Numbered from the stretch's first letter, positions 52,256 to 62,526 are shown. The stretch is 64,000 bases of DNA from Confluentibacter sediminis (GCF_003258355.1 NZ_QKPO01000007.1:1-64000), one strand, 5' to 3'. The notes: a model not told the origin generated them from the sequence alone. Program-made: numbers and translations.

Positions 52256-53044
52256 TCATTGTAATGTAATCTCAGCTACCGAATTTTCTAAAGAAGCAAT
52301 AGTGTTGCCTCCTTTAGGTTCAATAGTGATATTTAAACCAAGGGCATTTTCAGTATAGGGAATGGTTTTTAATTGTCTGTCTGTTTCACTTAAAATACCT
52401 AAGCTTACCATTTTGCCTTGTAACTCTGCCCAAATTTGATAGCATTGTTCTTCTGGTAATTTAGGAAGTGATACCACATCAATCATAGACGTTTTATCTT
52501 TAGCATTGATGTATGCAACGGTTTTTAGGTTTTTTGCTCGGCTGTTTCCTTCTATAATATATTTATAGGTTTCAGGGTCGTTGAGTTGTTTAAATTGGCG
52601 CATAATATCGTCCAATTTTTTATTATTCATTTGAATGTCACTTCTTAAATCAAAAATTTCATCCACAACCACTTGGTTCTCTTTAGATAATTTTTCTTTT
52701 TGATTGTAAAGTGAAAAAGACCAAGTAGCAAAAGCCAAGGCCGCAATACTTGCTGCCACACCAAGCTTATGCCAAGTTTTATACTTTTTGTAAGCGTTTA
52801 TACTTATAACAGGTGTTTCATCAATCTCATCTAAAATATGATTTAAGATGTGTTTAGGAGCTTCAATAGCATTACTTTTTGCAACCACTTCTAGGTTAAA
52901 TTGTAATGTGTTGTAGGCATTCTGTACCTCAGGATATTTTGAAAGATAGGTTTCAACCATTTCTGTTTCGGCAGAAGTAGTCTCTCCCAATAGATATTTT
53001 TCTAGTAGGCCAGAATTTAAAAAAGTAGTTGTTTTTGCATTCAT
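52256..53044 (-). CDS. Anti-sigma factor (RskA-type)
   Basis: A 262-aa protein with an N-terminal zinc-free anti-sigma helical domain (LEKYLLGETTSAETEMVETYL, residues 14-35), one membrane helix (about 92-108) and a C-terminal periplasmic RskA-like domain (VVSLPKLPEEQCYQIWAEL, ITIEPKGG). RskA-type factors hold their ECF sigma at the membrane until a periplasmic signal triggers release. It begins 11 bp after the sigma gene, which supports their pairing. The trigger is unknown. Confidence 0.93.
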   Translation of the reverse strand: MNAKTTTFLNSGLLEKYLLGETTSAETEMVETYLSKYPEVQNAYNTLQFNLEVVAKSNAIEAPKHILNHILDEIDETPVISINAYKKYKTWHKLGVAASIAALAFATWSFSLYNQKEKLSKENQVVVDEIFDLRSDIQMNNKKLDDIMRQFKQLNDPETYKYIIEGNSRAKNLKTVAYINAKDKTSMIDVVSLPKLPEEQCYQIWAELQGKMVSLGILSETDRQLKTIPYTENALGLNITIEPKGGNTIASLENSVAEITLQ

Positions 53045-53055
53045 GACATTTTTAG

Positions 53056-53586
53056 TTAAGGGCTGTAAATTTTTTTCAATTCACGCAACCCGATTTTTAA
53101 TCTCGATTTTATGGTACCAAGAGGAATGTCTAATTCTTCACTGGCTTCCTGCTGTGTCATACCTTCAAAAAAGAGGGCATGAAGCACAATTTGATATTTT
53201 TCATCAAGCGTATTTAAATGTTTTTTTATGTCTAAAACATCTTGATTTAATTCGTTCGATGTTATCTTATATACGGATGAAGTTTCAATTTGGATTTCGT
53301 TATCACTTTTGGTTTTTAAAGATCTTACTTTATCAATAGCAGTGTTGTATGCGATTCTGTAAATCCAAGTAAACAGTTTAGCTTTTGTAGCATCATACTT
53401 TTTTGAATACCGCCAAATTTTCACAAAACTTTCTTGAAGAACATCTTGGGCTGTATCATCATCAGATATAATCTTTTTAATAACCCCATATAAAGCATCT
53501 GAGTAGTTTTCATACAACAAATTGATGGCTTTTTTGTCTCCGCTTTTTAGTAAACTAACTATTTCTTTTTCAATGGTTGATATCAA
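53056..53586 (-). CDS. ECF sigma factor (SigK-like), partner of the anti-sigma factor
   Basis: A 176-aa protein. Region 2 is INLLYENYSDALYGVIKKI, then AQDVLQESFVKIWRY and FTWIYRIAYNTAIDKVRS; region 4 is LDEKYQIVLHALFFEGMTQQEASEELDIPLGTIKSRL. The region 4 pattern is that of SigK-type ECF factors paired with RskA-like anti-sigmas. It is first in the two-gene operon. It may activate its own promoter, as is usual for this group. Confidence 0.94.
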   Translation of the reverse strand: MISTIEKEIVSLLKSGDKKAINLLYENYSDALYGVIKKIISDDDTAQDVLQESFVKIWRYSKKYDATKAKLFTWIYRIAYNTAIDKVRSLKTKSDNEIQIETSSVYKITSNELNQDVLDIKKHLNTLDEKYQIVLHALFFEGMTQQEASEELDIPLGTIKSRLKIGLRELKKIYSP

Positions 53587-53651
53587 GATAATTGTGTTTT
53601 ATAAGAAATTCAAAATAACGCAAATTAAGTAAATTTAGAATTTTTTTTGAA

Positions 53652-54665
53652 TTATAGAATATTTACTTCAGCTTCAATTGAAATATTAAATAGTCTTTTT
53701 ATGGTTTTTTGTATTAATTCAGCAAGTTTTAATATGTCTGAGCCTTTAGCATCTCCATAGTTAACTAGTACTAAAGCCTGATTTTTATGAACACCATAAT
53801 CTCCAAAACGTTTGCCTTTAAAACCAGCTTTTTCAATAAGCCATCCTGCTGGAACTTTAACTTCGGTATCAGATACAGCATAACTAGGCATGTCTTCAAA
53901 ATTTTCTAATAATGATTGATACTGTGTTTTTGTTATAACAGGATTTTTAAAAAAACTTCCACTATTACCAATGTCTTTGGGATTGGGAAGTTTTTGTGTT
54001 CTTATAGAGATAACAGCTTTTGAAATATCTTGAATGGTAGGATTGTTAATTTTCATCCCTTCAAGTTCAGAAGCTATAGTGCCATAATGTATGTGCAATT
54101 TGTGATTTTGCTTAGTGAGTTTAAACGTCACATTAATTATAATATATTTATCTTTTGCTTGTTGCTTGAAAATAGAGTTCCTATAATCAAAATAACACGC
54201 TTCTTTTGTAAAGGTTTCTATTTTCTTTGATTCTAAAGCTATTGCCTCGCAAGAAAAAAAAGCATCTTTTAATTCCACACCATAAGCACCAATATTTTGA
54301 ATAGGAGCAGAGCCTACATTGCCGGGGATTAATGATAGATTTTCAATACCTCCAAAATCTTTGTTTATACACCATAAAACAAATTCGTGCCAATTTTCAC
54401 CTGCATTTGCTTTAACTAAAACGGTGTCAGTATCTTCTGAAACGATAGAAATGCCTTTTATATTAATATGAATTACTAGTAAATCTTGGTCTTTGGTAAG
54501 TAACATATTACTACCGCCACCTAAAATTAATTTATTAGGATATTCGGTGAGTTCTAAAACCTTTTTTAATTCTTCTATACTAGATACAGAAACAAAATGT
54601 TTTGCTTTGGCATCAATACCAAACGTATTGTAAGGTTTTAAAGATATGTTATGGCTGATTTGCAT
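53652..54665 (-). CDS. murB: UDP-N-acetylenolpyruvoylglucosamine reductase
   Basis: A 337-aa flavoenzyme, type I (E. coli-like). It reduces the enolpyruvyl group to form UDP-N-acetylmuramate for peptidoglycan. FAD-binding blocks are LILGGGSNMLLT, NLSLIPGNVGSAPIQNIGAYG and the active-site NSGSFFKNP (catalytic Ser). AGWLIEKAGFKG and HKNQALVLVN complete the C-terminal domain. Length is normal for type I. Its start overlaps the stop of the aminotransferase gene by one base. Confidence 0.97.
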   Translation of the reverse strand: MQISHNISLKPYNTFGIDAKAKHFVSVSSIEELKKVLELTEYPNKLILGGGSNMLLTKDQDLLVIHINIKGISIVSEDTDTVLVKANAGENWHEFVLWCINKDFGGIENLSLIPGNVGSAPIQNIGAYGVELKDAFFSCEAIALESKKIETFTKEACYFDYRNSIFKQQAKDKYIIINVTFKLTKQNHKLHIHYGTIASELEGMKINNPTIQDISKAVISIRTQKLPNPKDIGNSGSFFKNPVITKTQYQSLLENFEDMPSYAVSDTEVKVPAGWLIEKAGFKGKRFGDYGVHKNQALVLVNYGDAKGSDILKLAELIQKTIKRLFNISIEAEVNIL

Positions 54666-55855
54666 TAATCTTTATATACTTTTAAAGCTTCTTTTATAAT
54701 ATTTACAGCTTTTATTAGGCTTTCTTTATTCAATACGTAGGCAATTCTAATTTGATTTAAACCTAAGCCTGGAGTCGAATAAAATCCGCCTGCAGGAGCT
54801 ACCATAACAGTTTCTCCATTCACATCGAAATGTTCTAAGAGCCATTGTGCAAAATGATCGGAGTTTTTTATTGGTAATTCTGCAACACAATAAAAAGCTC
54901 CTTTAGGCTTGGTAACTTTAACGCCATCTATTTTTTGCAATTCAGTAATTAAAGTGTTTCTACGCTCTATATATTCAGCAATAACTTCATCAAAATAACT
55001 TTGAGGAGTGTCTAATGCTGCTTCACTAGCAATTTGAGCATAGGTTGGAGGACTCAAGCGTGCTTGCGCAAATTTTATAACGGTTTGTATGACACTCTTA
55101 TTTTTAGAAACTAAACAACCCACACGAGCTCCACACATACTGTAGCGTTTAGAAACAGAATCAATCATTATGGCATGTTCTTCTAATCCTTCTTCGTGTA
55201 AAATAGAATAATGTTGTTCCCCATCGTAAACAAATTCTCGATACACTTCATCAGCAATTAAAAATAAATCATGTTTTTTAACAAGTGCTGTTAATTTTTG
55301 AATTTCTTCTTTGGAATACAAATAACCAGTTGGGTTGCCGGGATTACAAATTAAAATAGCTTTTGTTCTTGGCGTAATAAGTTTTTCAAAGGCTTCAATA
55401 GAAGGTAGAGCAAAGTTATCTTCAATTTTTGAAACTATCGGAACCACATGAACGCCAGATGCTACAGAAAATGCTATATAATTGGCATAAAACGGTTCGC
55501 AAACAATCACTTCATCATCAGGATCCATAATACTTCCAAATACAAAAAGTATTGCTTCACTGGCGCCAGTTGTAACGACAATATCTTTAGCGGACACGTG
55601 TATATTATGTTTGCTATAATAAGCGGCGATTTTTTGTCTGTAAGTTTCAGAACCTTCAGATTTTGAGTATGATAATATTTCAACCGTATTTTCCCTTACG
55701 GCTTTTAAAGCAACTTCAGGTGTTTTAATATCTGGTTGTCCTATATTTAAATAGTATATAGATTTCCCCTCCTTAACTGCTTGTTCTGCATAAGGTACCA
55801 ATTTTCGGATGGGTGATTGAGGCATAAGTTCCCCTTTTCTGGATATAGTTGGCAT
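54665..55855 (-). CDS. Pyridoxal-phosphate aminotransferase, class I (aspartate type)
   Basis: A 396-aa enzyme from the ATG at 55855 (MPTISRKGELMPQSP); the frame opens 21 bases earlier. PLP blocks are TGASEAILF, ICNPGNPTGYLYS, LIADEVYREFVYDG and the Schiff-base lysine in IDSVSKRYSMCGARVG. The C-terminal Arg for the substrate carboxylate lies in LNQIRIAYV. The family transfers amino groups between aspartate-like amino acids and 2-oxoglutarate. It overlaps murB by one base. Confidence 0.95.
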   Translation of the reverse strand: MPTISRKGELMPQSPIRKLVPYAEQAVKEGKSIYYLNIGQPDIKTPEVALKAVRENTVEILSYSKSEGSETYRQKIAAYYSKHNIHVSAKDIVVTTGASEAILFVFGSIMDPDDEVIVCEPFYANYIAFSVASGVHVVPIVSKIEDNFALPSIEAFEKLITPRTKAILICNPGNPTGYLYSKEEIQKLTALVKKHDLFLIADEVYREFVYDGEQHYSILHEEGLEEHAIMIDSVSKRYSMCGARVGCLVSKNKSVIQTVIKFAQARLSPPTYAQIASEAALDTPQSYFDEVIAEYIERRNTLITELQKIDGVKVTKPKGAFYCVAELPIKNSDHFAQWLLEHFDVNGETVMVAPAGGFYSTPGLGLNQIRIAYVLNKESLIKAVNIIKEALKVYKD

Positions 55856-55979
55856 CAAAAAAAATTTAGGGTGCAAAGTTGAGAAAATTATCTTAAAGTT
55901 TTTTTAAAAATTAATTCTAAATAGTTAACTCACAGTAAAGATTTGTAAATTGATAGATGAAAATCTTTAATCTTGTTTT

Positions 55980-57320
55980 ATGAAGAAATGGGCATGCATC
56001 ATTCTAAGTTTTTTATGCTGTGCTGTGGGCAGTCATTCTCAAGATACCTTTAGGATTCAAAATAAGCATAAGTCAGATAAAATAAGATTTAATTTAATAA
56101 ACAATGTTATTATACTACCCGTAGAAATTAATGGAGTGACCCTTTCCTTTTTATTGGATACAGGCGTTAGTAAACCTATAATTTTTAATTTTTTAAACGT
56201 TTCTGATACTTTGAGAATAAAAAATACCGAAACTATTTTTTTAAAAGGATTAGGTGGAGGGGAATCTGTTGAGGCTTTAAAATCAAGTAATAACGTTTTA
56301 AGAATAGGTGATGCCATAAAATGGCATCAAGATTTGTACGCCGTATTTAGTGCTAACTTGAATTTTGCACCAAAGCTAGGAGTTCCAGTTCATGGCATTA
56401 TTGGTTATGATATTTTTAAAGACTTTATAGTAGAAATAAATTATTCTAAAAAATATTTAAAGATTACAGAACCAAGTGCTTACAATTATAGAAAGTGTAA
56501 AAAGTGTGAGGCATTTGATCTGGAATTTTATAACAATAAACCATACTTAAATGCGAATGTCACTATAAACGATAAAGACATGCCTGTAAAACTTCTTATA
56601 GATTCAGGAGGAAGTGATGCCTTGTGGTTGTTCGAAAACGATTCGTTGGGAATTGTTTCTACGGGTAAATATTTTGATGATTTTTTAGGACATGGTCTTA
56701 GCGGAAGTGTTTATGGAAAGCGATCAAAAATAGAAGCATTTTCTTTAAAACATTTTGAGTTTAAACTTGCTAACGTGGCATTTCCAGATTCTGCATCTGT
56801 TTCTATTGCCACAAAATTTAAAGATAGAAACGGCAGTATTTCAGGAAATATTTTAAAACGATTTAATATTATTATGGACTACAATAACAACAAAATAACT
56901 CTTAAAAAGAATGCTAATTTCAATACTAAATTTATTTATAATAGAAGTGGTATAGAGTTAGTGCATGATGGTGTTAGGTTGGTTAAAGAAGCTGATAACA
57001 GCAGTTCAAGAGATCGTAGAATGGGGAATCATATTTCCGACGAAAATCTCAATAGATTGATATTTGACAGCAGTTATAAAATATCATTAAAGCCTTCTTA
57101 TGCTATTGCTGAATTAAGAAAAGGATCTCCAGCAGAACGAGCTGGCTTAATGGTTGGTGATGTTATCTTAAGTATTAATGGTAAGCAAACCTATAATTTC
57201 TCATTACAAGATTTAACCCATATGTTTTATGATGACATTGGTAAACGAATAAAGTTGAAGATAGATAGAGGCGGAATAGAAAAAATGTATGAATTTAATT
57301 TGGAAGATGTATTCAAATAA
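55980..57320 (+). CDS. Exported aspartyl protease (retropepsin-like) with PDZ domain
   Basis: A 446-aa exported protein (signal peptide ends AVGSHSQ). Two retropepsin-like half-sites are seen: SFLLDTGVSKPIIF (DTG, about residue 60) and LLIDSGGSDALWLF (DSG, about 211). Each lies in a beta-rich lobe, so the molecule may form a single-chain pepsin-like site. A C-terminal PDZ domain follows (ELRKGSPAERAGLMVGDVILSING, about 376-440). This is a periplasmic protease, likely of the aspartyl protease/PDZ families common in Bacteroidota. A hairpin follows. Confidence 0.9.
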   Translation: MKKWACIILSFLCCAVGSHSQDTFRIQNKHKSDKIRFNLINNVIILPVEINGVTLSFLLDTGVSKPIIFNFLNVSDTLRIKNTETIFLKGLGGGESVEALKSSNNVLRIGDAIKWHQDLYAVFSANLNFAPKLGVPVHGIIGYDIFKDFIVEINYSKKYLKITEPSAYNYRKCKKCEAFDLEFYNNKPYLNANVTINDKDMPVKLLIDSGGSDALWLFENDSLGIVSTGKYFDDFLGHGLSGSVYGKRSKIEAFSLKHFEFKLANVAFPDSASVSIATKFKDRNGSISGNILKRFNIIMDYNNNKITLKKNANFNTKFIYNRSGIELVHDGVRLVKEADNSSSRDRRMGNHISDENLNRLIFDSSYKISLKPSYAIAELRKGSPAERAGLMVGDVILSINGKQTYNFSLQDLTHMFYDDIGKRIKLKIDRGGIEKMYEFNLEDVFK

Positions 57321-57352
57321 AAACGCCTAAACACAGACATGTTTAGGCGTTT
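57321..57352. terminator. Bidirectional hairpin between the protease and DUF1573 genes
   Basis: AAACGCCTAAAC and GTTTAGGCGTTT pair perfectly around ACAGACAT; T-rich sequence follows on both sides. Confidence 0.75.
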
Positions 57353-57374
57353 GCTATTTTATAAAAGTAAAAGT

Positions 57375-57800
57375 TTATTGTTGTACAACACTTTTATCTT
57401 TTTTCTCTAAAACACTACTGTCTTTAGTGTCAACGACCTCACCTTTAATTTTAAGGGCAACCGTAGGCGTGCTTGCGTTAGATATTACTGTTATTGTTTT
57501 TCTAATAGGATTTACTCTATTGGTGTCATATTTAACTTCAATTTTCCCTGTTGCTTTAGGCATAACAGGTTCTTTAGTCCAACTTGGCACCGTACAACCA
57601 CAGCTAGATGTTACATTCGATATAATTAAGGGCGCATCACCAGTATTTGTAAATTCAAAAACGCGAACACCGTTGGCACCTTTTTCAATAGTACCATAAT
57701 CAATAGTGTCTGTTTTAAAATCAATTTTCGCTACTTTATCTTGAGCGTTTACGGATAAACTGATTAATCCGATAAATAAAATGGTAATTAAATGTTTCAT
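57375..57800 (-). CDS. DUF1573 exported protein
   Basis: A 141-aa protein with a signal peptide (ends SVNAQ). A single immunoglobulin-like DUF1573 domain follows, with the hallmark VTSSCGCTVPSWTKEP and the strand GKIEVKYDTNR. The CGC motif is diagnostic. The function is unknown; the fold resembles bacterial chaperone or adhesin beta sandwiches. It is monocistronic, divergent from valS. Confidence 0.93.
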   Translation of the reverse strand: MKHLITILFIGLISLSVNAQDKVAKIDFKTDTIDYGTIEKGANGVRVFEFTNTGDAPLIISNVTSSCGCTVPSWTKEPVMPKATGKIEVKYDTNRVNPIRKTITVISNASTPTVALKIKGEVVDTKDSSVLEKKDKSVVQQ

Positions 57801-58041
57801 GGTTTTGTTTTTATAATTTTTATTAAATGTCTATTAATATGTGTAAATATTACTTTTAATCAATATTTATAGACGTGTTTATCTTTTGATTTTGCTTTAA
57901 TATAGTGTAAACATACTTTCTTTTTCTGCAAAATGCAAAAAAAATAGACGAAATACGTTTTAATTTTTCCTTTGTAATAGTTAAAATTATCATTTTTTTG
58001 TCAATGCTTAGCATCTACTTTCACAAGAAAGTAAATATAAG

Positions 58042-58049
58042 TATTTTTG
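58042..58049 (+). promoter_or_regulatory. valS promoter -7 element
   Basis: TATTTTTG (TAnnTTTG), about 30 bp before the ATG at 58080. The frame open from a TTG at 58047 overlaps this element and is therefore rejected as a start. Confidence 0.65.
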
Positions 58050-58079
58050 CAAATCAATATTCAAAAACTGTTCCAAAGT

Positions 58080-60713
58080 ATGCAAATTCCATCAAAATAT
58101 GATGCTAGTCAGGTAGAAAGTAAGTGGTATGATTACTGGATGAAACACAATTATTTTCATTCAGAGCCAGATGAAAGAGAGCCCTATACCATTGTTATTC
58201 CGCCTCCAAATGTTACCGGGGTTTTACACATGGGGCACATGCTTAATAATACCATTCAAGATGTATTGATTCGTCGTGCACGTTTGCAAGGTAAAAATGC
58301 TTGCTGGGTGCCTGGAACAGACCATGCATCTATTGCTACCGAAGCTAAAGTAGTTGCTAAACTTAAAGAACAAGGTATTGACAAAAATGACTTATCTCGT
58401 GAAGCATTTTTAAAACACGCTTGGGATTGGACCCATGAATATGGTGGGGTTATTCTAGAACAACTTAAAAAATTAGGCTGTTCTTGTGATTGGGATCGAA
58501 CCAAATTCACGATGGATGACGATATGAGTGAAGCAGTCATCAAAGTGTTTGTTGATTTATACAACAAAGGACTTATTTATCGTGGTTATCGTATGGTTAA
58601 TTGGGATCCGGAAGCAAAAACCACCTTGTCTGATGAAGAAGTGATTTATGAAGAACGCCAAGGGAATTTATATTATTTAAGTTATAAAATTGAAGGTAGT
58701 AACGATGCATTAACCATTGCAACTACAAGACCAGAAACCATTTTTGGAGATACCGCCATTTGCATCAACCCAAATGATGAGCGTTTTAAACACTTAAAAG
58801 GCAAAAAAGCCATAGTTCCTATTTGTAATCGTGTGATTCCTATTATTGAAGACGAGTATGTGGATATGGAATTCGGAACAGGTTGTTTAAAAGTAACGCC
58901 TGCACATGATGAAAACGATAAAAATTTAGGAGATAAACACAATCTTGAAGTGATTGATATTTTTAATGCAGATGCGTCTCTTAACAGTTTCGGAATGCAT
59001 TATGAAGGAAAAGATCGCTTTGTTGTTAGAAAAGAAATTACGAAAGAATTAGAAGATAAAGGCTTTTTAGTTAAAACCGAATCGCACATAAATAAAGTAG
59101 GAACTTCCGAAAGAACGAAAGCCGTCATCGAACCAAGATTGTCAGATCAGTGGTTTTTAAAGATGGAAGATTTGGCTAAACCTGCCATAAAAGCAGTGTT
59201 AGAGGATGATGACATTAAATTGTTTCCAAAGAAATTTGAAAACACATATCGTCATTGGATGGAAAATATCCGCGATTGGAATATTTCCCGCCAGTTATTG
59301 TGGGGACAACAAATTCCCGCTTACTATTATGGCGATGGAAAAGAAGACTTTGTAGTAGCAGAGACTATCGAAGAAGCTTTAGCTTTAGCAATACAAAAAA
59401 CCAAAAACCAACAACTAACAACCAACAACCTGAAACAAGATACCGATGCACTAGACACCTGGTTTTCGTCATGGTTATGGCCCATAAGTGTATTTGATGG
59501 TATTCGTAATCCTGAAAACAAAGACATCAAATATTATTACCCAACCAACGATTTGGTAACTGGCCCGGATATTTTATTCTTTTGGGTGGCACGTATGATT
59601 ATGGCAGGCTATGAATATAAAGGCGAAAAACCTTTTGAAAACGTGTATTTAACAGGATTGGTTCGCGATAAGCAACGTCGAAAAATGAGCAAATCGCTTG
59701 GTAATTCACCTGATGCTTTAAAATTAATTGAAGACTATAGTGCTGATGGAGTTCGTGTGGGCTTATTGTTAAGTAGCGCTGCAGGAAACGATTTAATGTT
59801 TGATGAAGCCTTATGTCAACAAGGTAAAGGTTTTGGGAATAAAATTTGGAACGCCTACCGTTTGGTTGACGGTTGGGATATTGACGACACCATTCCGCAG
59901 CCAAACTCAAGTAGCATTGCCATTGCTTGGTATGAATCTAAATTCCAAAAAGCATTGCTAGACATTGAAGACCATTTTAGTAAATACCGATTGAGTGATG
60001 CCTTAATGGCTATTTATAAATTGATTTATGATGATTTTTGTGGTTGGTTTTTAGAAATGATAAAACCAGAATATCAAAAACCTATTGATGCCAAAACATT
60101 TAAAAGTGCCATTGCTATTTTTGAAGAGAATTTAAAAATAGTACACCCGTTCATGCCATTTTTAACCGAAGATATTTGGCATTACATTGCTGAAAGAACG
60201 TCAGAAGAGGCGTTAATTATTTCAAAATGGCCAGAAGCTAAACCTATAAATGAAAGTATAATTACTGAATTTGAGTTCGCTTCAGAAGTGATTTCAGGGA
60301 TTAGAAATATTAGAAAGCAGAAAAACATCGCTTTTAAAGATGCTATTGCGTTTTCAACCATAAATAATGAAAAAGTGCTAACAACGTTTGATGACGTTAT
60401 AATGAAACTAGGGAATTTAGAAGCTATAAACTACGTTTCTGAAACAGTGGAAGGTGCTTTGACGTTTAGGGTGAAATCGAATGAGTATTTTATACCTATG
60501 GAAGGCTCAATTAATGTGGAAGATGAAATTAAAAAACTAACCGAAGAATTAAATTATACGGAAGGCTTTTTAAAATCGGTGCAAAAGAAACTGTCTAATG
60601 AGCGTTTTGTAGCTGGTGCACCAGAGCAAGTTATCGCTATGGAGCGTAAAAAAGAAGCGGATGCATTGGCTAAAATTGAAACGTTGAAAACAAGTTTGGC
60701 AAGTTTAGATTGA
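58080..60713 (+). CDS. valS: Valine-tRNA ligase
   Basis: An 877-aa class Ia synthetase from the ATG at 58080 ([11 protein letters not shown]). The HIGH motif is HMGH (residues 50-53 in [13 protein letters not shown]) and the KMSKS motif is [11 protein letters not shown] (about 535). The CP1 editing domain lies between, with [12 protein letters not shown] and [12 protein letters not shown]. The anticodon domain follows ([13 protein letters not shown]). A C-terminal coiled-coil tRNA-binding arm (about 805-877) ends SLASLD. One oddity is a low-complexity stretch [12 protein letters not shown] before ALDTWFSS. A decayed copy of the gene's 3' end lies 1.8 kb downstream. Confidence 0.97.
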   Translation: MQIPSKYDASQVESKWYDYWMKHNYFHSEPDEREPYTIVIPPPNVTGVLHMGHMLNNTIQDVLIRRARLQGKNACWVPGTDHASIATEAKVVAKLKEQGIDKNDLSREAFLKHAWDWTHEYGGVILEQLKKLGCSCDWDRTKFTMDDDMSEAVIKVFVDLYNKGLIYRGYRMVNWDPEAKTTLSDEEVIYEERQGNLYYLSYKIEGSNDALTIATTRPETIFGDTAICINPNDERFKHLKGKKAIVPICNRVIPIIEDEYVDMEFGTGCLKVTPAHDENDKNLGDKHNLEVIDIFNADASLNSFGMHYEGKDRFVVRKEITKELEDKGFLVKTESHINKVGTSERTKAVIEPRLSDQWFLKMEDLAKPAIKAVLEDDDIKLFPKKFENTYRHWMENIRDWNISRQLLWGQQIPAYYYGDGKEDFVVAETIEEALALAIQKTKNQQLTTNNLKQDTDALDTWFSSWLWPISVFDGIRNPENKDIKYYYPTNDLVTGPDILFFWVARMIMAGYEYKGEKPFENVYLTGLVRDKQRRKMSKSLGNSPDALKLIEDYSADGVRVGLLLSSAAGNDLMFDEALCQQGKGFGNKIWNAYRLVDGWDIDDTIPQPNSSSIAIAWYESKFQKALLDIEDHFSKYRLSDALMAIYKLIYDDFCGWFLEMIKPEYQKPIDAKTFKSAIAIFEENLKIVHPFMPFLTEDIWHYIAERTSEEALIISKWPEAKPINESIITEFEFASEVISGIRNIRKQKNIAFKDAIAFSTINNEKVLTTFDDVIMKLGNLEAINYVSETVEGALTFRVKSNEYFIPMEGSINVEDEIKKLTEELNYTEGFLKSVQKKLSNERFVAGAPEQVIAMERKKEADALAKIETLKTSLASLD
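59394..59432 (+). repeat. CCAACAAC-type microrepeat inside valS
   Basis: A run of AAACC, CAACAACTAAC and AACCAACAACC units (no G except at the edges), which in frame adds the Gln/Asn/Thr-rich residues just before the conserved [13 protein letters not shown]. Its base content is unlike the rest of the gene. Confidence 0.7.
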
Positions 60714-60753
60714 TTATTGTTAACTTAAATAAGTTCACTTAGCATAAAATAAT

Positions 60754-60789
60754 AAAAAACTGCTCAAATCAAAATGAGCAGTTTTTTTA
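60754..60789. terminator. Terminator between valS and the ferritin-like genes
   Basis: AAAACTGCTCA and TGAGCAGTTTT pair around AATCAAAA. T runs on both strands suggest it ends both convergent units. Confidence 0.88.
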
Positions 60790-60808
60790 TAAAGCTAAAA
60801 ACAATTAA

Positions 60809-61627
60809 TTAAGCTACAATAAATAAACTAGCAATGGCTACAGCATCATCACCTGATAGGGTTTCATCATAGGCTTCCGTTGATGCGTTGATACTAAAAG
60901 CAGGGCCCGTTCCTAAAGTAGTAACATCTAGCCCGCCTTGCATCACATTTTCTTCACCATCATAAACGGCTTGAGTTTGTGATGGCATACCAGCACCTCT
61001 TTCTTTTCCTGTAATCCATCCTTTCAATCCACGGATTCTTCTAATTTCAGAAGCATGTCTAGCTTCAACAGAATGAATTTGAAGTCCAGCTGTTAAAAAT
61101 GGAGATCCTTGTAAATTTCCTGCTTGACCTTTGTAAGCTCTAACTCCAGTATCTTCAAAAGCTTGTGCCAATGCTAATAACTGCGCATAAGCATCTGGAT
61201 TTGATGTGTTGAATGGATCAAATAATCCACCTGCAGTAAAATCAAATTCTGGTTTTGAAACGGGTGTTACACCTGCTTGTGTTAACCCGGCAAATAAGAA
61301 ATCAACATGCGCTTGTTCGTGTTTAGAAATTTGCATATAAACCTTTTCAACATTCGCATCTGTAATAACACCGGATTGAAGTGCTAAATCGTAAAATTCA
61401 TCTTCAAGGTATTCTAATGTAAGTGCTAATTGTAAGGCTCCAACAGGATCGGCAGCAACGGCAGTTGTTGAAGCGAAAGTTTTTGTTGAACCTAATCCAA
61501 AAGGAATAGCAGCTAAAGCAGCTTTTTTACTTAATGAACCAAATGTTCCAAATATATCGCGTCTTGATGATTTTTTTTCAACCATACTTTCGTTAGTGAA
61601 CTCATCTAAAAATTTTATAATATTCAT
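60809..61627 (-). CDS. Tat-exported ferritin-like domain protein
   Basis: A 272-aa protein with a twin-arginine signal (SRRDIFGTFG near residue 22, then a hydrophobic stretch AALAAIPFGLG). The ferritin-like (rubrerythrin-type, Ferritin_2) four-helix domain contains LQLALTLEYLEDEFYDLAL, KHEQAHVDFLFAGL and SVEARHASEIRRI. The Glu and ExxH-type positions (EYLEDEF, EQAH, EARH) could bind a di-metal centre. The function of this family in Bacteroidota is unknown; iron storage or stress roles have been proposed. It is 28 bp downstream of a paralogue and placed between valS and a broken valS copy. Confidence 0.9.
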   Translation of the reverse strand: MNIIKFLDEFTNESMVEKKSSRRDIFGTFGSLSKKAALAAIPFGLGSTKTFASTTAVAADPVGALQLALTLEYLEDEFYDLALQSGVITDANVEKVYMQISKHEQAHVDFLFAGLTQAGVTPVSKPEFDFTAGGLFDPFNTSNPDAYAQLLALAQAFEDTGVRAYKGQAGNLQGSPFLTAGLQIHSVEARHASEIRRIRGLKGWITGKERGAGMPSQTQAVYDGEENVMQGGLDVTTLGTGPAFSINASTEAYDETLSGDDAVAIASLFIVA

Positions 61628-61655
61628 AATGTTTTTTTTAAGGTTATTAATTAGA

Positions 61656-62384
61656 TTAAGGTAAATTCATTGCTGTGAATTTCGTGGTAATAAAACCAGT
61701 ATCTCCAACGGCAGCAAGAATGTCTGAAGGATCTAATGCTCTATCCAATCCTGTAATAGAATCAACAACGTCATCTCCAGCAAAATCTGCAGAGCCTGGA
61801 TTAATCAATGTTCTAATAGCAGATGCATGTCTTGCTTCAACAGACACGATTTTACCAGCAATGACTAAATATCCTGGGTCGGTAATTAATTTACCAGCAC
61901 CATTGTAAGCAGCAACACCAGTGTCTTCTAATACTTTAGCGGTTGCTAACACTTGGTCTCTACTTCCAAAGTTTAAAGAACCATAATTAAATTCTAATGT
62001 AGGTAATTTGGCTGCTGTATTAGAGCCGACAGCAGCAGAAATAGCTGCGCTGAAGAAATCTCTATGATTTACTTCATGGTAATATAAGTCTTGTAATACT
62101 TGTTTTTCAATACTTGAAGCACTTGCCCAATACGAACCATTTACAACTTTAGTATAAAAATCTGCCTCCAGCTGTTCAAGGGCATAGGCATAATTAAGAA
62201 CACCTAGATCGCCTTTTCCTAAATCAAACACACCAGGCATTGTAGGATTGTTGTCATCATCATTGTCGCATGCAAAAAGCAAACCAGTACCAACCATAGC
62301 CAAACCGCTCAATTTTAAAAATTGACGTCTATCGTTAGAAATTTTTTGATTTGGTTGGTGCACTTTTAAAATCTTATTTTTCAT
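61656..62384 (-). CDS. Tat-exported ferritin-like lipoprotein
   Basis: A 242-aa paralogue of the next gene. Its signal combines a twin-arginine motif (NDRRQFLKLSG, a canonical RRxFLK) with a lipobox (GLLFACDNDDD, Cys about 39) and an Asp/Asn-rich tether, so it is exported folded and then lipidated. The ferritin-like domain shows LNYAYALEQLEADFYTKVV, YHEVNHRDFFSAAI and SVEARHASAIRTL with the same possible metal ligands. First gene of the pair. The envelope location and likely metal site suggest a metal or redox role outside the cytoplasm. Confidence 0.9.
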   Translation of the reverse strand: MKNKILKVHQPNQKISNDRRQFLKLSGLAMVGTGLLFACDNDDDNNPTMPGVFDLGKGDLGVLNYAYALEQLEADFYTKVVNGSYWASASSIEKQVLQDLYYHEVNHRDFFSAAISAAVGSNTAAKLPTLEFNYGSLNFGSRDQVLATAKVLEDTGVAAYNGAGKLITDPGYLVIAGKIVSVEARHASAIRTLINPGSADFAGDDVVDSITGLDRALDPSDILAAVGDTGFITTKFTAMNLP

Positions 62385-62526
62385 AATTTAATAGTTAAGT
62401 TAAACAATCGATTTATAAGCCATTTTGACCATCTTAACTAGACCTACGAAAAAGAGGAAGTAGTGGTTTTAAAAAAAGTAATAAATTATTTAATTATGTA
62501 AATTAATTGCTAACCAGTGTGTTATG

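Noticed and set aside
59394-59432. Short repeats as a CRISPR array
   Set aside because: The units are under 12 bases, unevenly spaced, without spacers, and lie inside valS.
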